From Pseudomonas orientalis (GTDB lineage: Bacteria; Pseudomonadota; Gammaproteobacteria; Pseudomonadales; Pseudomonadaceae), in contig NZ_CP018049.1 in NCBI RefSeq assembly GCF_002934065.1, positions 5,516,501-5,580,500 of the forward strand: a DNA stretch of 64,000 bases, given 5' to 3'. The position numbers were made by a program, and so were the translations under genes. Positions 36,253 through 44,444 of this stretch are shown here, one piece after another (positions within the stretch are counted from its first letter, which is position 1; each line of letters begins with the position of its first letter). The notes beneath the pieces were generated by a model, which saw nothing but the letters and a program-made list of their open reading frames with translations, was not told the origin of the DNA and made no database searches.

Positions 36253-37662
36253 ATGAGCGCTGTCAACACGCCTGCAGATTTCACCGACTACAAAGTCGCC
36301 GACATGTCCCTCGCCGCCTGGGGCCGTCGCGAAACCTTTATCGCCGAATCCGAAATGCCAGCCCTGATGGGCCTGCGTCGCAAGTACGCCGCTGAGCAGC
36401 CGCTCAAGGGCGCGAAGATTCTCGGCTGCATCCACATGACCATCCAGACCGCCGTGCTGATCGAAACCCTGGTTGCCCTGGGTGCCGAAGTGCGTTGGTC
36501 GTCGTGCAACATCTTCTCGACTCAGGACCAGGCCGCTGCCGCCATCGCCGCCGCCGGTATCCCGGTATTTGCCTGGAAAGGCGAGACCGAAGAAGAGTAC
36601 GAGTGGTGCCTGGAGCAAACCATCCTCAAGGATGGCGCGCCTTGGGATGCCAACATGATCCTCGACGACGGCGGCGACCTGACCGAGCTGCTGCACAAGA
36701 AATACCCGCAGATCCTCGACCGCGTCCACGGCGTGACCGAAGAAACCACCACCGGCGTGCACCGTCTGCTGGACATGCTGGCCAAGGGCGAGCTGAAAAT
36801 CCCGGCCATCAACGTCAACGACTCGGTGACCAAGAGCAAGAACGACAACAAGTACGGCTGCCGTCACAGCCTGAACGATGCGATCAAGCGCGGCACCGAC
36901 CACCTGCTGTCGGGCAAGCAAGCCCTGGTGATCGGTTACGGTGACGTGGGCAAGGGTTCGTCCCAGTCCCTGCGCCAGGAAGGCATGATCGTCAAGGTGT
37001 CCGAAGTTGACCCGATCTGCGCCATGCAAGCCTGCATGGACGGTTTCGAAGTGGTGTCGCCGTTCATCGACGGCGTCAACGACGGCACCGAAGCAAGCAT
37101 CGACAAGGCCCTGCTGGGCAAGATCGACCTGATCGTCACCACTACCGGTAACGTGAATGTCTGTGACGCGAACATGCTCAAGGCCCTGAAGAAACGCGCA
37201 GTGGTCTGCAACATCGGTCACTTCGATAACGAGATCGACACGGCTTTCATGCGCAAGCACTGGGCATGGGAAGAAGTGAAACCACAGGTACACAAGGTTC
37301 ACCGTACCGGCGCGGGTGATTTCGACCCGCAGAACGATGATTACCTGATCCTGCTGGCTGAAGGCCGCCTGGTTAACCTGGGTAACGCGACCGGCCACCC
37401 AAGCCGCATCATGGACGGCTCGTTCGCCAACCAGGTGCTGGCGCAGATCTTCCTGTTCCAGCAGAAGTACGCCGACCTGTCGCCGGCCCAGAAAGCCGAG
37501 CGCCTGACCGTGGAAGTATTGCCCAAGAAACTCGACGAAGAAGTGGCTCTCGAAATGGTCCGCGGCTTCGGCGGCGTGGTGACCCAACTGACCAAGACCC
37601 AGGCCGACTACATCGGCGTGACCGTTGAAGGCCCGTTCAAGCCGCACGCTTATCGTTACTGA
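36253..37662 (+). CDS. ahcY: S-adenosylhomocysteine hydrolase
   Basis: 469-residue enzyme that splits SAH to adenosine and homocysteine and so relieves product inhibition of methyltransferases. Marks: ILGCIHMTIQTAVLIETL, SSCNIFSTQDQAAAAIA, TEETTTGVHRL, the Lys/Asp region VNDSVTKSKNDNKYGCRHSL, the NAD-binding GYGDVGKGSSQSLR, and the C-terminal KPHAYRY that completes the neighbouring subunit's site. It includes the insert typical of the longer bacterial enzymes. ATG 36253 follows TGGAGG. It is under a SAH riboswitch and precedes metF, with a terminator and a REPIN between them. Confidence 0.98.
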   Translation: MSAVNTPADFTDYKVADMSLAAWGRRETFIAESEMPALMGLRRKYAAEQPLKGAKILGCIHMTIQTAVLIETLVALGAEVRWSSCNIFSTQDQAAAAIAAAGIPVFAWKGETEEEYEWCLEQTILKDGAPWDANMILDDGGDLTELLHKKYPQILDRVHGVTEETTTGVHRLLDMLAKGELKIPAINVNDSVTKSKNDNKYGCRHSLNDAIKRGTDHLLSGKQALVIGYGDVGKGSSQSLRQEGMIVKVSEVDPICAMQACMDGFEVVSPFIDGVNDGTEASIDKALLGKIDLIVTTTGNVNVCDANMLKALKKRAVVCNIGHFDNEIDTAFMRKHWAWEEVKPQVHKVHRTGAGDFDPQNDDYLILLAEGRLVNLGNATGHPSRIMDGSFANQVLAQIFLFQQKYADLSPAQKAERLTVEVLPKKLDEEVALEMVRGFGGVVTQLTKTQADYIGVTVEGPFKPHAYRY

Positions 37663-37672
37663 TACACCTGCT

Positions 37673-37702
37673 GCCCGCTCTCCCTGTGGGGAGCGGGCTT
37701 TA
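37673..37702 (+). terminator. Intrinsic terminator after ahcY
   Basis: GCCCGCTCTCC, loop CTGT, then GGGGAGCGGGC and CTTTAAA: a strong stem ten bases after the stop but with only a short T run. Confidence 0.7.
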
Positions 37703-37703
37703 A

Positions 37704-37795
37704 ATGTGGGAGGGGGCTTGCCCCCGATAGCGCAATGCCAGTTAACAAATATGTCGACTGACACACCCTCATCGGGGGCAAGCCCCCTCCCACAT
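37704..37795. repeat. REPIN (inward-facing REP pair)
   Basis: Inverted arms ATGTGGGAGGGGGCTTGCCC and complement, enclosing about 45 bases, between ahcY and metF. Confidence 0.9.
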
Positions 37796-37842
37796 TAAAT
37801 CGGTGCATGACTTCCGGTATCTGAGTTTATAGGTTTATTACC

Positions 37843-38688
37843 ATGTCCCAAGACCGTCGCTACAGCTTCGAGTTCTTCCCGACCAAGACCGATGCTGGGC
37901 ATGAAAAATTGATGGCCACCGCCAAGGTGCTGGCCAGCTACAACCCCGACTTCTTCTCCTGCACTTACGGCGCCGGCGGTTCGACCCGTGACCGCACGAT
38001 CAACACCGTGTTGCAGCTGGAAAGTGAAGTCAACGTTCCCGCCGCTCCGCACTTGTCGTGCGTGGGCGACAGCAAAGCCGACCTGCGCGGCCTGCTGACC
38101 CAATACAAGGCCGCCGGCATCAAGCGCATTGTGGCCCTGCGTGGCGACCTGCCGTCCGGCATGGGCATGGCCAGCGGTGAGCTGCGCTACGCCAACGACC
38201 TGGTGAGCTTCATCCGCGAAGAAAGCGGCGATCACTTCCATGTCGAAGTGGCGGCTTATCCGGAGATGCACCCCCAGGCGCGCAATTTCGAAGACGATCT
38301 CAAGAACTTCGTGCGCAAGGCCAATGCCGGCGCCAACAGCGCGATCACCCAGTACTTCTTCAACGCCGACAGCTATTTCTACTTCGTCGAACGTGTACTG
38401 GCCATGGGGGTGAACATCCCGATCGTGCCGGGCATCATGCCGATCACCAACTACAGCAAGCTGGCGCGCTTCTCCGACGCCTGCGGTGCCGAGATTCCAC
38501 GCTGGGTGCGCAAGCAGCTGGAAGCCTATGGCGACGACGTCAAAAGCATCCAGGCGTTCGGTGAGCAGGTCATCACCGAGATGTGTGAGCAATTGTTGCA
38601 AGGTGGCGCGCCAGGGTTGCACTTCTATACCCTGAACCAGGCTGAACCCAGCCTGGCCATCTGGAACAACCTCAAGCTGCCACGCTAA
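37843..38688 (+). CDS. metF: 5,10-methylenetetrahydrofolate reductase
   Basis: 281-residue FAD enzyme that makes 5-methyltetrahydrofolate for methionine synthesis. Marks: YSFEFFPTKTDAGHEKL (catalytic Glu region), CTYGAGGSTRDRT, PHLSCVGDS, ALRGDLPSGMG (FAD contact) and ITQYFFNADSYFYF. Length is normal for bacterial MetF. It follows ahcY by 180 bases on the same strand, an arrangement known from other pseudomonads. It should be part of the same SAM-cycle regulation, though the riboswitch sits only before ahcY. Confidence 0.97.
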   Translation: MSQDRRYSFEFFPTKTDAGHEKLMATAKVLASYNPDFFSCTYGAGGSTRDRTINTVLQLESEVNVPAAPHLSCVGDSKADLRGLLTQYKAAGIKRIVALRGDLPSGMGMASGELRYANDLVSFIREESGDHFHVEVAAYPEMHPQARNFEDDLKNFVRKANAGANSAITQYFFNADSYFYFVERVLAMGVNIPIVPGIMPITNYSKLARFSDACGAEIPRWVRKQLEAYGDDVKSIQAFGEQVITEMCEQLLQGGAPGLHFYTLNQAEPSLAIWNNLKLPR

Positions 38689-38706
38689 GGCTTGTCCGAT
38701 GGTGCC

Positions 38707-38734
38707 AAGGCCCTCGTTCAGACGAGGGCCTTTG
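38707..38734 (+). terminator. Intrinsic terminator after metF
   Basis: AAGGCCCTCGT, loop TCAG, ACGAGGGCCTTT then TGTCGTTTT: a clear stem-loop about 18 bases after the metF stop. Confidence 0.85.
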
Positions 38735-38780
38735 TCGTTTTACGTTGTTGCTTTATGTACCCCAAGGAACCCCGCAGTCC

Positions 38781-39863
38781 ATGAATACAGTGTCTTCCAC
38801 TTCCCGTCCGCAGCTGGTCTACCTGGTCTTCGGCGCCGAGACCTACCATCAGGAAGCGGTATTCAGCATCGCCAGCGCGTTGGCCTTCCTGCAGGACGCT
38901 CCCGATGCGGCCGTGGACATCCAGGTATTCAGCGACAACCCCGAACCCTATCGCCTGCTGCCGGTAAGCGTGCGCCCACTGGACGAAGCCACCCGCAAAC
39001 GCTGGAGCGAACCTCACGGTTATCACTTTCGCACCAAGCACGTGGTGCTGCGCCAGGTGCTGCAGGAATCGCCGGTGGCGCTGCTGATCGACACCGACAC
39101 GTTTTTTCACCGCTCGCCCATGGCCCTGTTCGAGCGCGTGCGGCCCGGCACCCTGCTGTGCAACGCCTTCTACACCAAGTACGGCGATAACCACGAAAGC
39201 ATTCTCTACACCGCGCTTTACAAGCGCCTGCTCGATATGGGCGTGGCCGACGATGACATGATGACCCTCAACTCCGGCGTGATGGGCCTGACCCAGCAGG
39301 ACGCGCACATTCTCGACCGCTCCATCGAGTTGATGGATGAGCTGTTTCCCCACGCCCAGGGTGCCTACACCCTGGAAGAGTTCTGCCTCTCCATTGCGGC
39401 CTATCGCACCGTCAACGTGCGCGAGTGCCCGGACCTGATCCACCATTACTGGAGCCGCAAGCAGCTGTTCCGCGCCAAGGTCAAGGCCTGGATCGCCAAG
39501 CACGCCGCTGCGCCCACCAGCGCGCTGGCCCTGGCCGACACCCGTCAGGTCTCCGCGCACCTGCCGCGCCCGCCGCGTTTGCAGCGCATGCTGTACAAGC
39601 TGATTACCCTGCTGCTGCCCAGGCACCAGCAGCAGTTCATTCGCGAAATCCTCTACGGTTGCTACGAACACGAAAACGAGTTCGACCAGGCCTGTGGCCC
39701 GGTTTGGTGGGACAAGGCGCGACAAAACCAGGAAGAACGCCAGAAGCGTCCGATTGACGCGCACCAGCTCGAACACTGGTTCGCCAACCCGGTGGTGCGC
39801 CTGATTCTCGGCGAGCGGCGCGCCGCGATCCACGCCCACCTGATGGACGCGCCAGCAAACTAA
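38781..39863 (+). CDS. Glycosyltransferase-like protein of unknown function
   Basis: 360 residues. The N-terminal half looks like a GT-A fold nucleotide-sugar transferase: LVYLVFGAETYHQEAVFSIA, then LLIDTDTFFHRSP with a DxD metal motif near residue 100, and the acceptor-site-like TLNSGVMGLTQ. The C-terminal half is helical and charged, with no membrane segment. There is no signal peptide. ATG 38781 is preceded by AAGGAA at a rather long 13 bases; 12 extra residues are possible upstream. Neighbours do not reveal a pathway. Function unknown; the glycosyltransferase call rests on the DxD context. Confidence 0.65.
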   Translation: MNTVSSTSRPQLVYLVFGAETYHQEAVFSIASALAFLQDAPDAAVDIQVFSDNPEPYRLLPVSVRPLDEATRKRWSEPHGYHFRTKHVVLRQVLQESPVALLIDTDTFFHRSPMALFERVRPGTLLCNAFYTKYGDNHESILYTALYKRLLDMGVADDDMMTLNSGVMGLTQQDAHILDRSIELMDELFPHAQGAYTLEEFCLSIAAYRTVNVRECPDLIHHYWSRKQLFRAKVKAWIAKHAAAPTSALALADTRQVSAHLPRPPRLQRMLYKLITLLLPRHQQQFIREILYGCYEHENEFDQACGPVWWDKARQNQEERQKRPIDAHQLEHWFANPVVRLILGERRAAIHAHLMDAPAN

Positions 39864-39926
39864 GGCCGCCCGCCAAAGCGCGTGCCAGAGCTTCTCTTTA
39901 TGCCGGGAGCGACGTAACCTCAGGCA

Positions 39927-40730
39927 ATGCCTGTCATTTTGAAGTTGCTGATTGCTGCGCTATTGACTTGCCTGAGCCTGGCCGCTCATGGCGAGAAATT
40001 GCGCATTGTCACCGAACCATGGGCGCCCTACGTCTACGACGACAACGGCAACATGCGTGGCCTGGACTATGAAACCACGGTGATCGTGTTCCAGCGCCTC
40101 GGTGTGGATGTGCAATGGCAGTTCCTGCCCTGGAAGCGCTGCCTGGCCATGCTTGAACAAGGCCATGCCGACGGCGCACTGGATATTTTCCACAGCCACG
40201 AGCGCGACGCCATGCTGCTCTACCCCGGCGAACCCTTGTCGCAAGTCGAGTTCGTGCTGTTCTACGCCAACGAACGTCCCCACCCCGCCAACACCCTCGA
40301 CGACCTGCGCGGCCTGACCGTGGGCGTCTCGCCCGGCTACCTGTATGGCGAAGCATTCAGTGCGTCCGATGCCTTCGCCCGTGAACCCGCCCCCAGCCAT
40401 GAAGCCAACTTCGGCAAGCTCATGCTGGGGCGCATCGACATGGTGGTCACTGACCGACGCGTGGGCCAGCATGTGATCAAGGCGTTGGGTCTGGAAGACA
40501 AGGTCAGCCAGGCACCGTTGGTAATCAGCCGCCAGCCGCAGTTTCTTGCCGTACGCCGTGGCGCGGGCATGGATTTGCTGGTCCAGCGCTTTGCCGCCGA
40601 GCTCAGGCGCTTCAAGCAAGAACCGGCCTACGCCGCCTTGAGCGCCAAATACGGCGGTATCTCTGCGCAAAAAGCCCCGATCAGCGCGTCCGAATACACC
40701 GTTGAGCAGCAGGAAAGCAGCGCACAGTGA
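39927..40730 (+). CDS. Periplasmic solute-binding protein (SBP_bac_3 type), orphan
   Basis: 267 residues with signal peptide MPVILKLLIAALLTCLSLAA (cleavage near AHG-EK), then KLRIVTEPWAPYVYDDNG, the first strand of family 3 binding proteins, and FLPWKRCLAMLEQGHADGAL. As with the protein at 9061, there is no adjacent permease gene. The pattern LPWKRC...G...D resembles proteins thought to bind amino acids or act as sensors. Ligand unknown. Confidence 0.82.
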   Translation: MPVILKLLIAALLTCLSLAAHGEKLRIVTEPWAPYVYDDNGNMRGLDYETTVIVFQRLGVDVQWQFLPWKRCLAMLEQGHADGALDIFHSHERDAMLLYPGEPLSQVEFVLFYANERPHPANTLDDLRGLTVGVSPGYLYGEAFSASDAFAREPAPSHEANFGKLMLGRIDMVVTDRRVGQHVIKALGLEDKVSQAPLVISRQPQFLAVRRGAGMDLLVQRFAAELRRFKQEPAYAALSAKYGGISAQKAPISASEYTVEQQESSAQ

Positions 40731-40952
40731 TTGCTCTGTTATACTCCGGCCTTTCCGCCAGGCTTACGCCCGGCCGCTCGGGTCTTGAAAAAGGCACCCA
40801 ACCCCGCTACAGCGCAGCTTTGCAGCCCGCGCGAGCCGGTGGAGTGCCCGCCAGACACAGCAGGACCGGACGGGATTACGCTCCCCTAAGCGCCATTCAC
40901 GCCCGGCAAGATTATCCCTTTGGGCCAAGCCCTAACTAAAACAGGATTACTC

Positions 40953-42836
40953 ATGTCCTTTGCTTCCCTCGGTCTCTCCGAGGCTTTAGTCCGCGCCATC
41001 GAGGCAGCGGGCTATACCGAGCCTACTCCGGTGCAACAGCGGGCCATTCCCGCCGTGTTGCAAGGTCGCGACCTGATGGTTGCGGCGCAGACAGGTACCG
41101 GTAAAACCGGTGGTTTCGCCCTCCCGATTCTGGAGCGGTTGTTCCCCAACGGTCACCCGGACAAATCCCAGCGTCACGGCCCGCGCCAACCACGCGTACT
41201 GGTCCTGACCCCCACCCGCGAACTCGCCGCCCAAGTGCACGACAGCTTCAAGCTGTATGCCCGCGACTTGAAGTTCGTCAGCGCCTGCATCTTCGGCGGC
41301 GTCGGCATGAACCCTCAGGTTCAGGCCATGTCCCGTGGTGTCGACGTGCTGGTGGCATGCCCGGGTCGTTTGCTCGACCTGTGCGGCCAGGGCAGCGTCG
41401 ATTTGTCCCACGTGGAAATCCTCGTGCTGGACGAAGCCGACCGCATGCTCGACATGGGCTTTGTCCATGACGTGAAAAAAGTGCTCGCCCGCCTGCCGGC
41501 CAAACGTCAGAACCTGCTGTTCTCGGCAACGTTCTCCCAGGACATCACTGCCCTGGCCGGCAAGTTGCTGCACAACCCGGAGCGCATCGAAGTCACGCCG
41601 CCCAACACCACGGTCGAGCGCATCGAACAACGCGTCTTCCGCCTGGCCGCCAGCCACAAGCGCTCGCTGCTGGCGCACCTGATCACCCACGGCGCGTGGG
41701 AACAGGTGCTGGTGTTCACCCGCACCAAGCACGGCGCCAACCGCCTGGCCGAGTACCTGGACAAGCATGGCCTCACCGCCGTTGCCATCCACGGTAACAA
41801 GAGCCAGAACGCACGCACCAAGGCCCTGGCTGACTTCAAGGCCGGTTCCGTACGCATCCTGGTCGCCACCGATATCGCCGCCCGCGGCCTGGACATCGAC
41901 CAACTGCCGCACGTGGTCAACTTCGAGCTGCCCAACGTCGATGAAGACTACGTGCACCGTATCGGCCGCACAGGCCGTGCCGGTCGTTCGGGCGAGGCCA
42001 TTTCCCTGGTCGCGCCGGACGAAGAAAAACTGCTCAAAAGCATCGAGCGCATGACCAAGCAGAAAATCGCCGACGGCGACCTGATGGGCTTCGATGCCAG
42101 CACCGTGGAGGCCGAAAAGCCAGAAGCGCGCGAGCGTCCGGACGTGCGTAACCCACGCAACCCACGCGGTCCGAAGGGCGATGGCCCGAACGGCGGCGGT
42201 GGTGGCGGTGGCCGTCGCGACAAGGGCAAGGACAAAGGCAAGGAAAAAACCGCGACCAGCAGCCGTGGCGAACGTCCGGCCCGCGAGCAGAAGCCACGTG
42301 AAGGCACTCCGGCCCGCGAACAGCGCCAGCCGAGCCAGCCGCCACGTGCTGCAGCCGATCGTGCTCCGGACGAATTCCTCGACGACGATGTGGATAACTT
42401 CGGTAACCGCGTCGACTACGTGCCACAGGCCAAGCCTGCACAAGGCCGTGGCCGTCGCCCAGGTGCCCCGGCACAAGGCGCAGGCGCAGCCGCTCCACGT
42501 GGCGGCCAGCCACAGGGCGCTCGTCAGAATGGCCCGCGCAACAGCAGCGGCGGCACCACCGGTACGCCGCCGGCCAAGCGCAGCGGCCCGCGTAACGGTG
42601 CACCGCGTGACGGTCAGGCCCGTCGCGAAGACTCGCGCAGCAACAACCGCCGCCCGGCCCGTGACGAGCAGCCACGTTCGTCCGAGCCAGCAGTGCAAAA
42701 CCCGCGCGGCGGCCCGGCGCCGAAGATTATCCACAAGGAGTCGAAAGCGGATCGCTTCCCGACACCCGAGCAGTTGGATCAACTGCCTGGCCGTCCTCGT
42801 GGTGAGAAACCAGCGCTGCTGACCCGCAACCGCTGA
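40953..42836 (+). CDS. rhlE: DEAD-box RNA helicase RhlE, long disordered tail
   Basis: 627 residues. The helicase core (about 1-380) has all motifs: Q motif EPTPVQQRAIP, AQTGTGKTGGFALP, PTRELAAQV, LDEADRMLDMGF, FSATFS, ATDIAARGLDI and HRIGRTGRAGRSG. It is of the RhlE type. The last 240 residues are low-complexity and rich in Arg, Gly, Pro and Gln (including an eight-glycine run near residue 420), typical of the RNA-binding or condensate-forming tails of RhlE in pseudomonads. A role in RNA turnover and ribosome assembly is known for the family. ATG 40953 is the natural start. Confidence 0.94.
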   Translation: MSFASLGLSEALVRAIEAAGYTEPTPVQQRAIPAVLQGRDLMVAAQTGTGKTGGFALPILERLFPNGHPDKSQRHGPRQPRVLVLTPTRELAAQVHDSFKLYARDLKFVSACIFGGVGMNPQVQAMSRGVDVLVACPGRLLDLCGQGSVDLSHVEILVLDEADRMLDMGFVHDVKKVLARLPAKRQNLLFSATFSQDITALAGKLLHNPERIEVTPPNTTVERIEQRVFRLAASHKRSLLAHLITHGAWEQVLVFTRTKHGANRLAEYLDKHGLTAVAIHGNKSQNARTKALADFKAGSVRILVATDIAARGLDIDQLPHVVNFELPNVDEDYVHRIGRTGRAGRSGEAISLVAPDEEKLLKSIERMTKQKIADGDLMGFDASTVEAEKPEARERPDVRNPRNPRGPKGDGPNGGGGGGGRRDKGKDKGKEKTATSSRGERPAREQKPREGTPAREQRQPSQPPRAAADRAPDEFLDDDVDNFGNRVDYVPQAKPAQGRGRRPGAPAQGAGAAAPRGGQPQGARQNGPRNSSGGTTGTPPAKRSGPRNGAPRDGQARREDSRSNNRRPARDEQPRSSEPAVQNPRGGPAPKIIHKESKADRFPTPEQLDQLPGRPRGEKPALLTRNR

Positions 42837-42851
42837 GTTTGAAAGCGCCAT

Positions 42852-42892
42852 AAAAAATGCCCCGCCTCTTTCGAGACGGGGCATTTTTTTTG
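42852..42892 (+). terminator. Intrinsic terminator after rhlE
   Basis: AATGCCCCGCCTC and GAGACGGGGCATT form a stem with an A run before and eight T after, 15 bases beyond the rhlE stop. It should work in both directions. Confidence 0.92.
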
Positions 42893-42900
42893 CTTTTAAA

Positions 42901-43001
42901 CTGTAGGAGCGAGCTTGCTCGCGAAGAACTTACAGACACCGCGTACATCCAGGTTTCACGCGTCATCGTTGACGTTTTCGCGAGCAAGCTCGCTCCTACA
43001 T
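42901..43001. repeat. REPIN of a second class (TGTAGGAGCGAGCTTGCTCG arms)
   Basis: Inverted arms TGTAGGAGCGAGCTTGCTCG and complement enclose about 55 bases. The arm sequence is different from the GTGGGAGGGGGCTTGC class; the other copy in this window is at 45864-45952. It lies between the convergent rhlE and yceI genes. Confidence 0.9.
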
Positions 43002-43009
43002 ACCAAGCA

Positions 43010-43588
43010 TTACTTCTGCTTCACGCCTTCCAGCGTGATGTCCAGGTCGACAGTCTGCGAAGTCGGGCCTGGGCCTTTCACGCCGAAGTCGTTCAGGTCG
43101 ATCGTGGTCTTGGCATTGAAGCCGGCACGTTCGCCGCCCCATGGATCCTTGCCTTCACCGTTGAAGGTGGCCTTGAAGGTCACCGGCTTGGTCACGCCGT
43201 GGAAGGTCAGGTCGCCGGTCACGTCAGCGGTCTTTTCGCCGGTGGGTTTAACGGCGGTGGACACGAACTTGGCGTCGGCAAACTTGGCCACGTCGATGAA
43301 GTCTTTGCTGGCGATGTGCTTGTCACGTTCAGCGTGGTTGGACCACAGGCTGGCGGTTTTCACGTCGACGGCGATTTTGCTGGCTTCAGGCTTGGCCGCG
43401 TCCCAGCTGAAAGTGCCATCCCAGTCCTTGAAGGTACCGTGGATGTAGCTGTAGCCCAGATGGCTGATTTTCCAGTCGATGAAGGCGTGCTGGCCTTCCT
43501 TGTCGATCTTGTAGTCAGCAGCCATTACCTGACCGGCAGACAACAGGGCAGTACCGATTGCCAGAGCGGCGAGTGTCTTCTTCAACAT
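43010..43588 (-). CDS. YceI-family periplasmic protein
   Basis: 192 residues: signal peptide (MLKKTLAALAIGTALLSAGQ, cleavage near VMA-AD), then the lipocalin-like YceI barrel: YKIDKEGQHAFIDWKISHLG, DGTFSWDAAKPEASKIAVDV, LWSNHAERDKHIASKDFIDV and GDLTFHGVTKPVTFKATF. The family binds isoprenoid lipids. It is downstream of the cytochrome b561 gene, with 32 bases between, a pairing that is common in proteobacteria. ATG 43588 with AAGGA is the right start. Confidence 0.93.
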   Translation of the reverse strand: MLKKTLAALAIGTALLSAGQVMAADYKIDKEGQHAFIDWKISHLGYSYIHGTFKDWDGTFSWDAAKPEASKIAVDVKTASLWSNHAERDKHIASKDFIDVAKFADAKFVSTAVKPTGEKTADVTGDLTFHGVTKPVTFKATFNGEGKDPWGGERAGFNAKTTIDLNDFGVKGPGPTSQTVDLDITLEGVKQK

Positions 43589-43620
43589 GTTTTCTATTCC
43601 TTGTGAGTCGAGGTTGAACA

Positions 43621-44172
43621 TCAGGCTTTGCGCCCCAGCATTCGCGTCAGGGTCGCATCACGATCGATAAAATGGTGTTTCAGTGCCGCCACGCCGTGCA
43701 AGCCGGCGAACACCACCAGCACCCAGGCCAGGTACAAATGCACCCAGCCGGCGGTATCTGCCTGGTCCGGTAGACCGGAAACCACGGCAGGAATTTCAAA
43801 CAGACCAAACACCGGGATACCGACACCGTCTGCGGTGGAAATCAGGTAACCGGCAATCATCACGGCAAACAACCCGAGATACAGGAACGCGTGACCAAAA
43901 GCAGCGCCGATGCGGGTCAAGCGACTGTAGCTGGCCAACGGCGGCGGCGGCGGGCTGACCAGGCGCCAGACAATACGTACCAGCATGATGGCGAACAGCG
44001 TGATGCCAATGCTCTTGTGCAGGTCCGGCGCGTCTTTGCGCCAGGCGCTGTAGTAATCGAGGCCGACCATCCAGAGGCCCAGGGCGAACAATCCAAACAC
44101 CACCAGGGCCACGCCCCAGTGCAGAACCATGCTGACCCAACCATAGCGGGCCGGTGAGTTGCGTAACTGCAT
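43621..44172 (-). CDS. Cytochrome b561
   Basis: 183-residue membrane protein with four helices. Two haem-ligand histidines are visible in MVLHWGVALVV and DLHKSIGITLFA, and two more in WVHLYLAWVL and GLHGVAALKHHF. It should pass electrons between quinol and a periplasmic partner (CybB type). It is the first gene of a two-gene operon with yceI. The 272-base gap to bioA holds a small palindrome ATTTCG-CTT-CGAAAT at 44236-44250, perhaps an operator. Confidence 0.9.
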   Translation of the reverse strand: MQLRNSPARYGWVSMVLHWGVALVVFGLFALGLWMVGLDYYSAWRKDAPDLHKSIGITLFAIMLVRIVWRLVSPPPPPLASYSRLTRIGAAFGHAFLYLGLFAVMIAGYLISTADGVGIPVFGLFEIPAVVSGLPDQADTAGWVHLYLAWVLVVFAGLHGVAALKHHFIDRDATLTRMLGRKA

Positions 44173-44444
44173 GTACTTAATCCCGTAAGAACTGTGCCCA
44201 AGACTAGCGCTTTATCTATCGAATTAAAGCGGAAAATTTCGCTTCGAAATATCGAGAAAGGCGATCTGAAGGCTATGCATCATAAATTAACGAGGGATTA
44301 AGACTATTCCCTGGAAACGTGACAGACCGTCCTGCATTTACCGCGAATTTCCCCACAATGGCTTGTGACCCGCGCCACCATTGCATAGGCTTGCGCGATT
44401 GTTTCGCCTGTGCAGGTTGCAGGACCGCTTCGAGGAGATCACCG

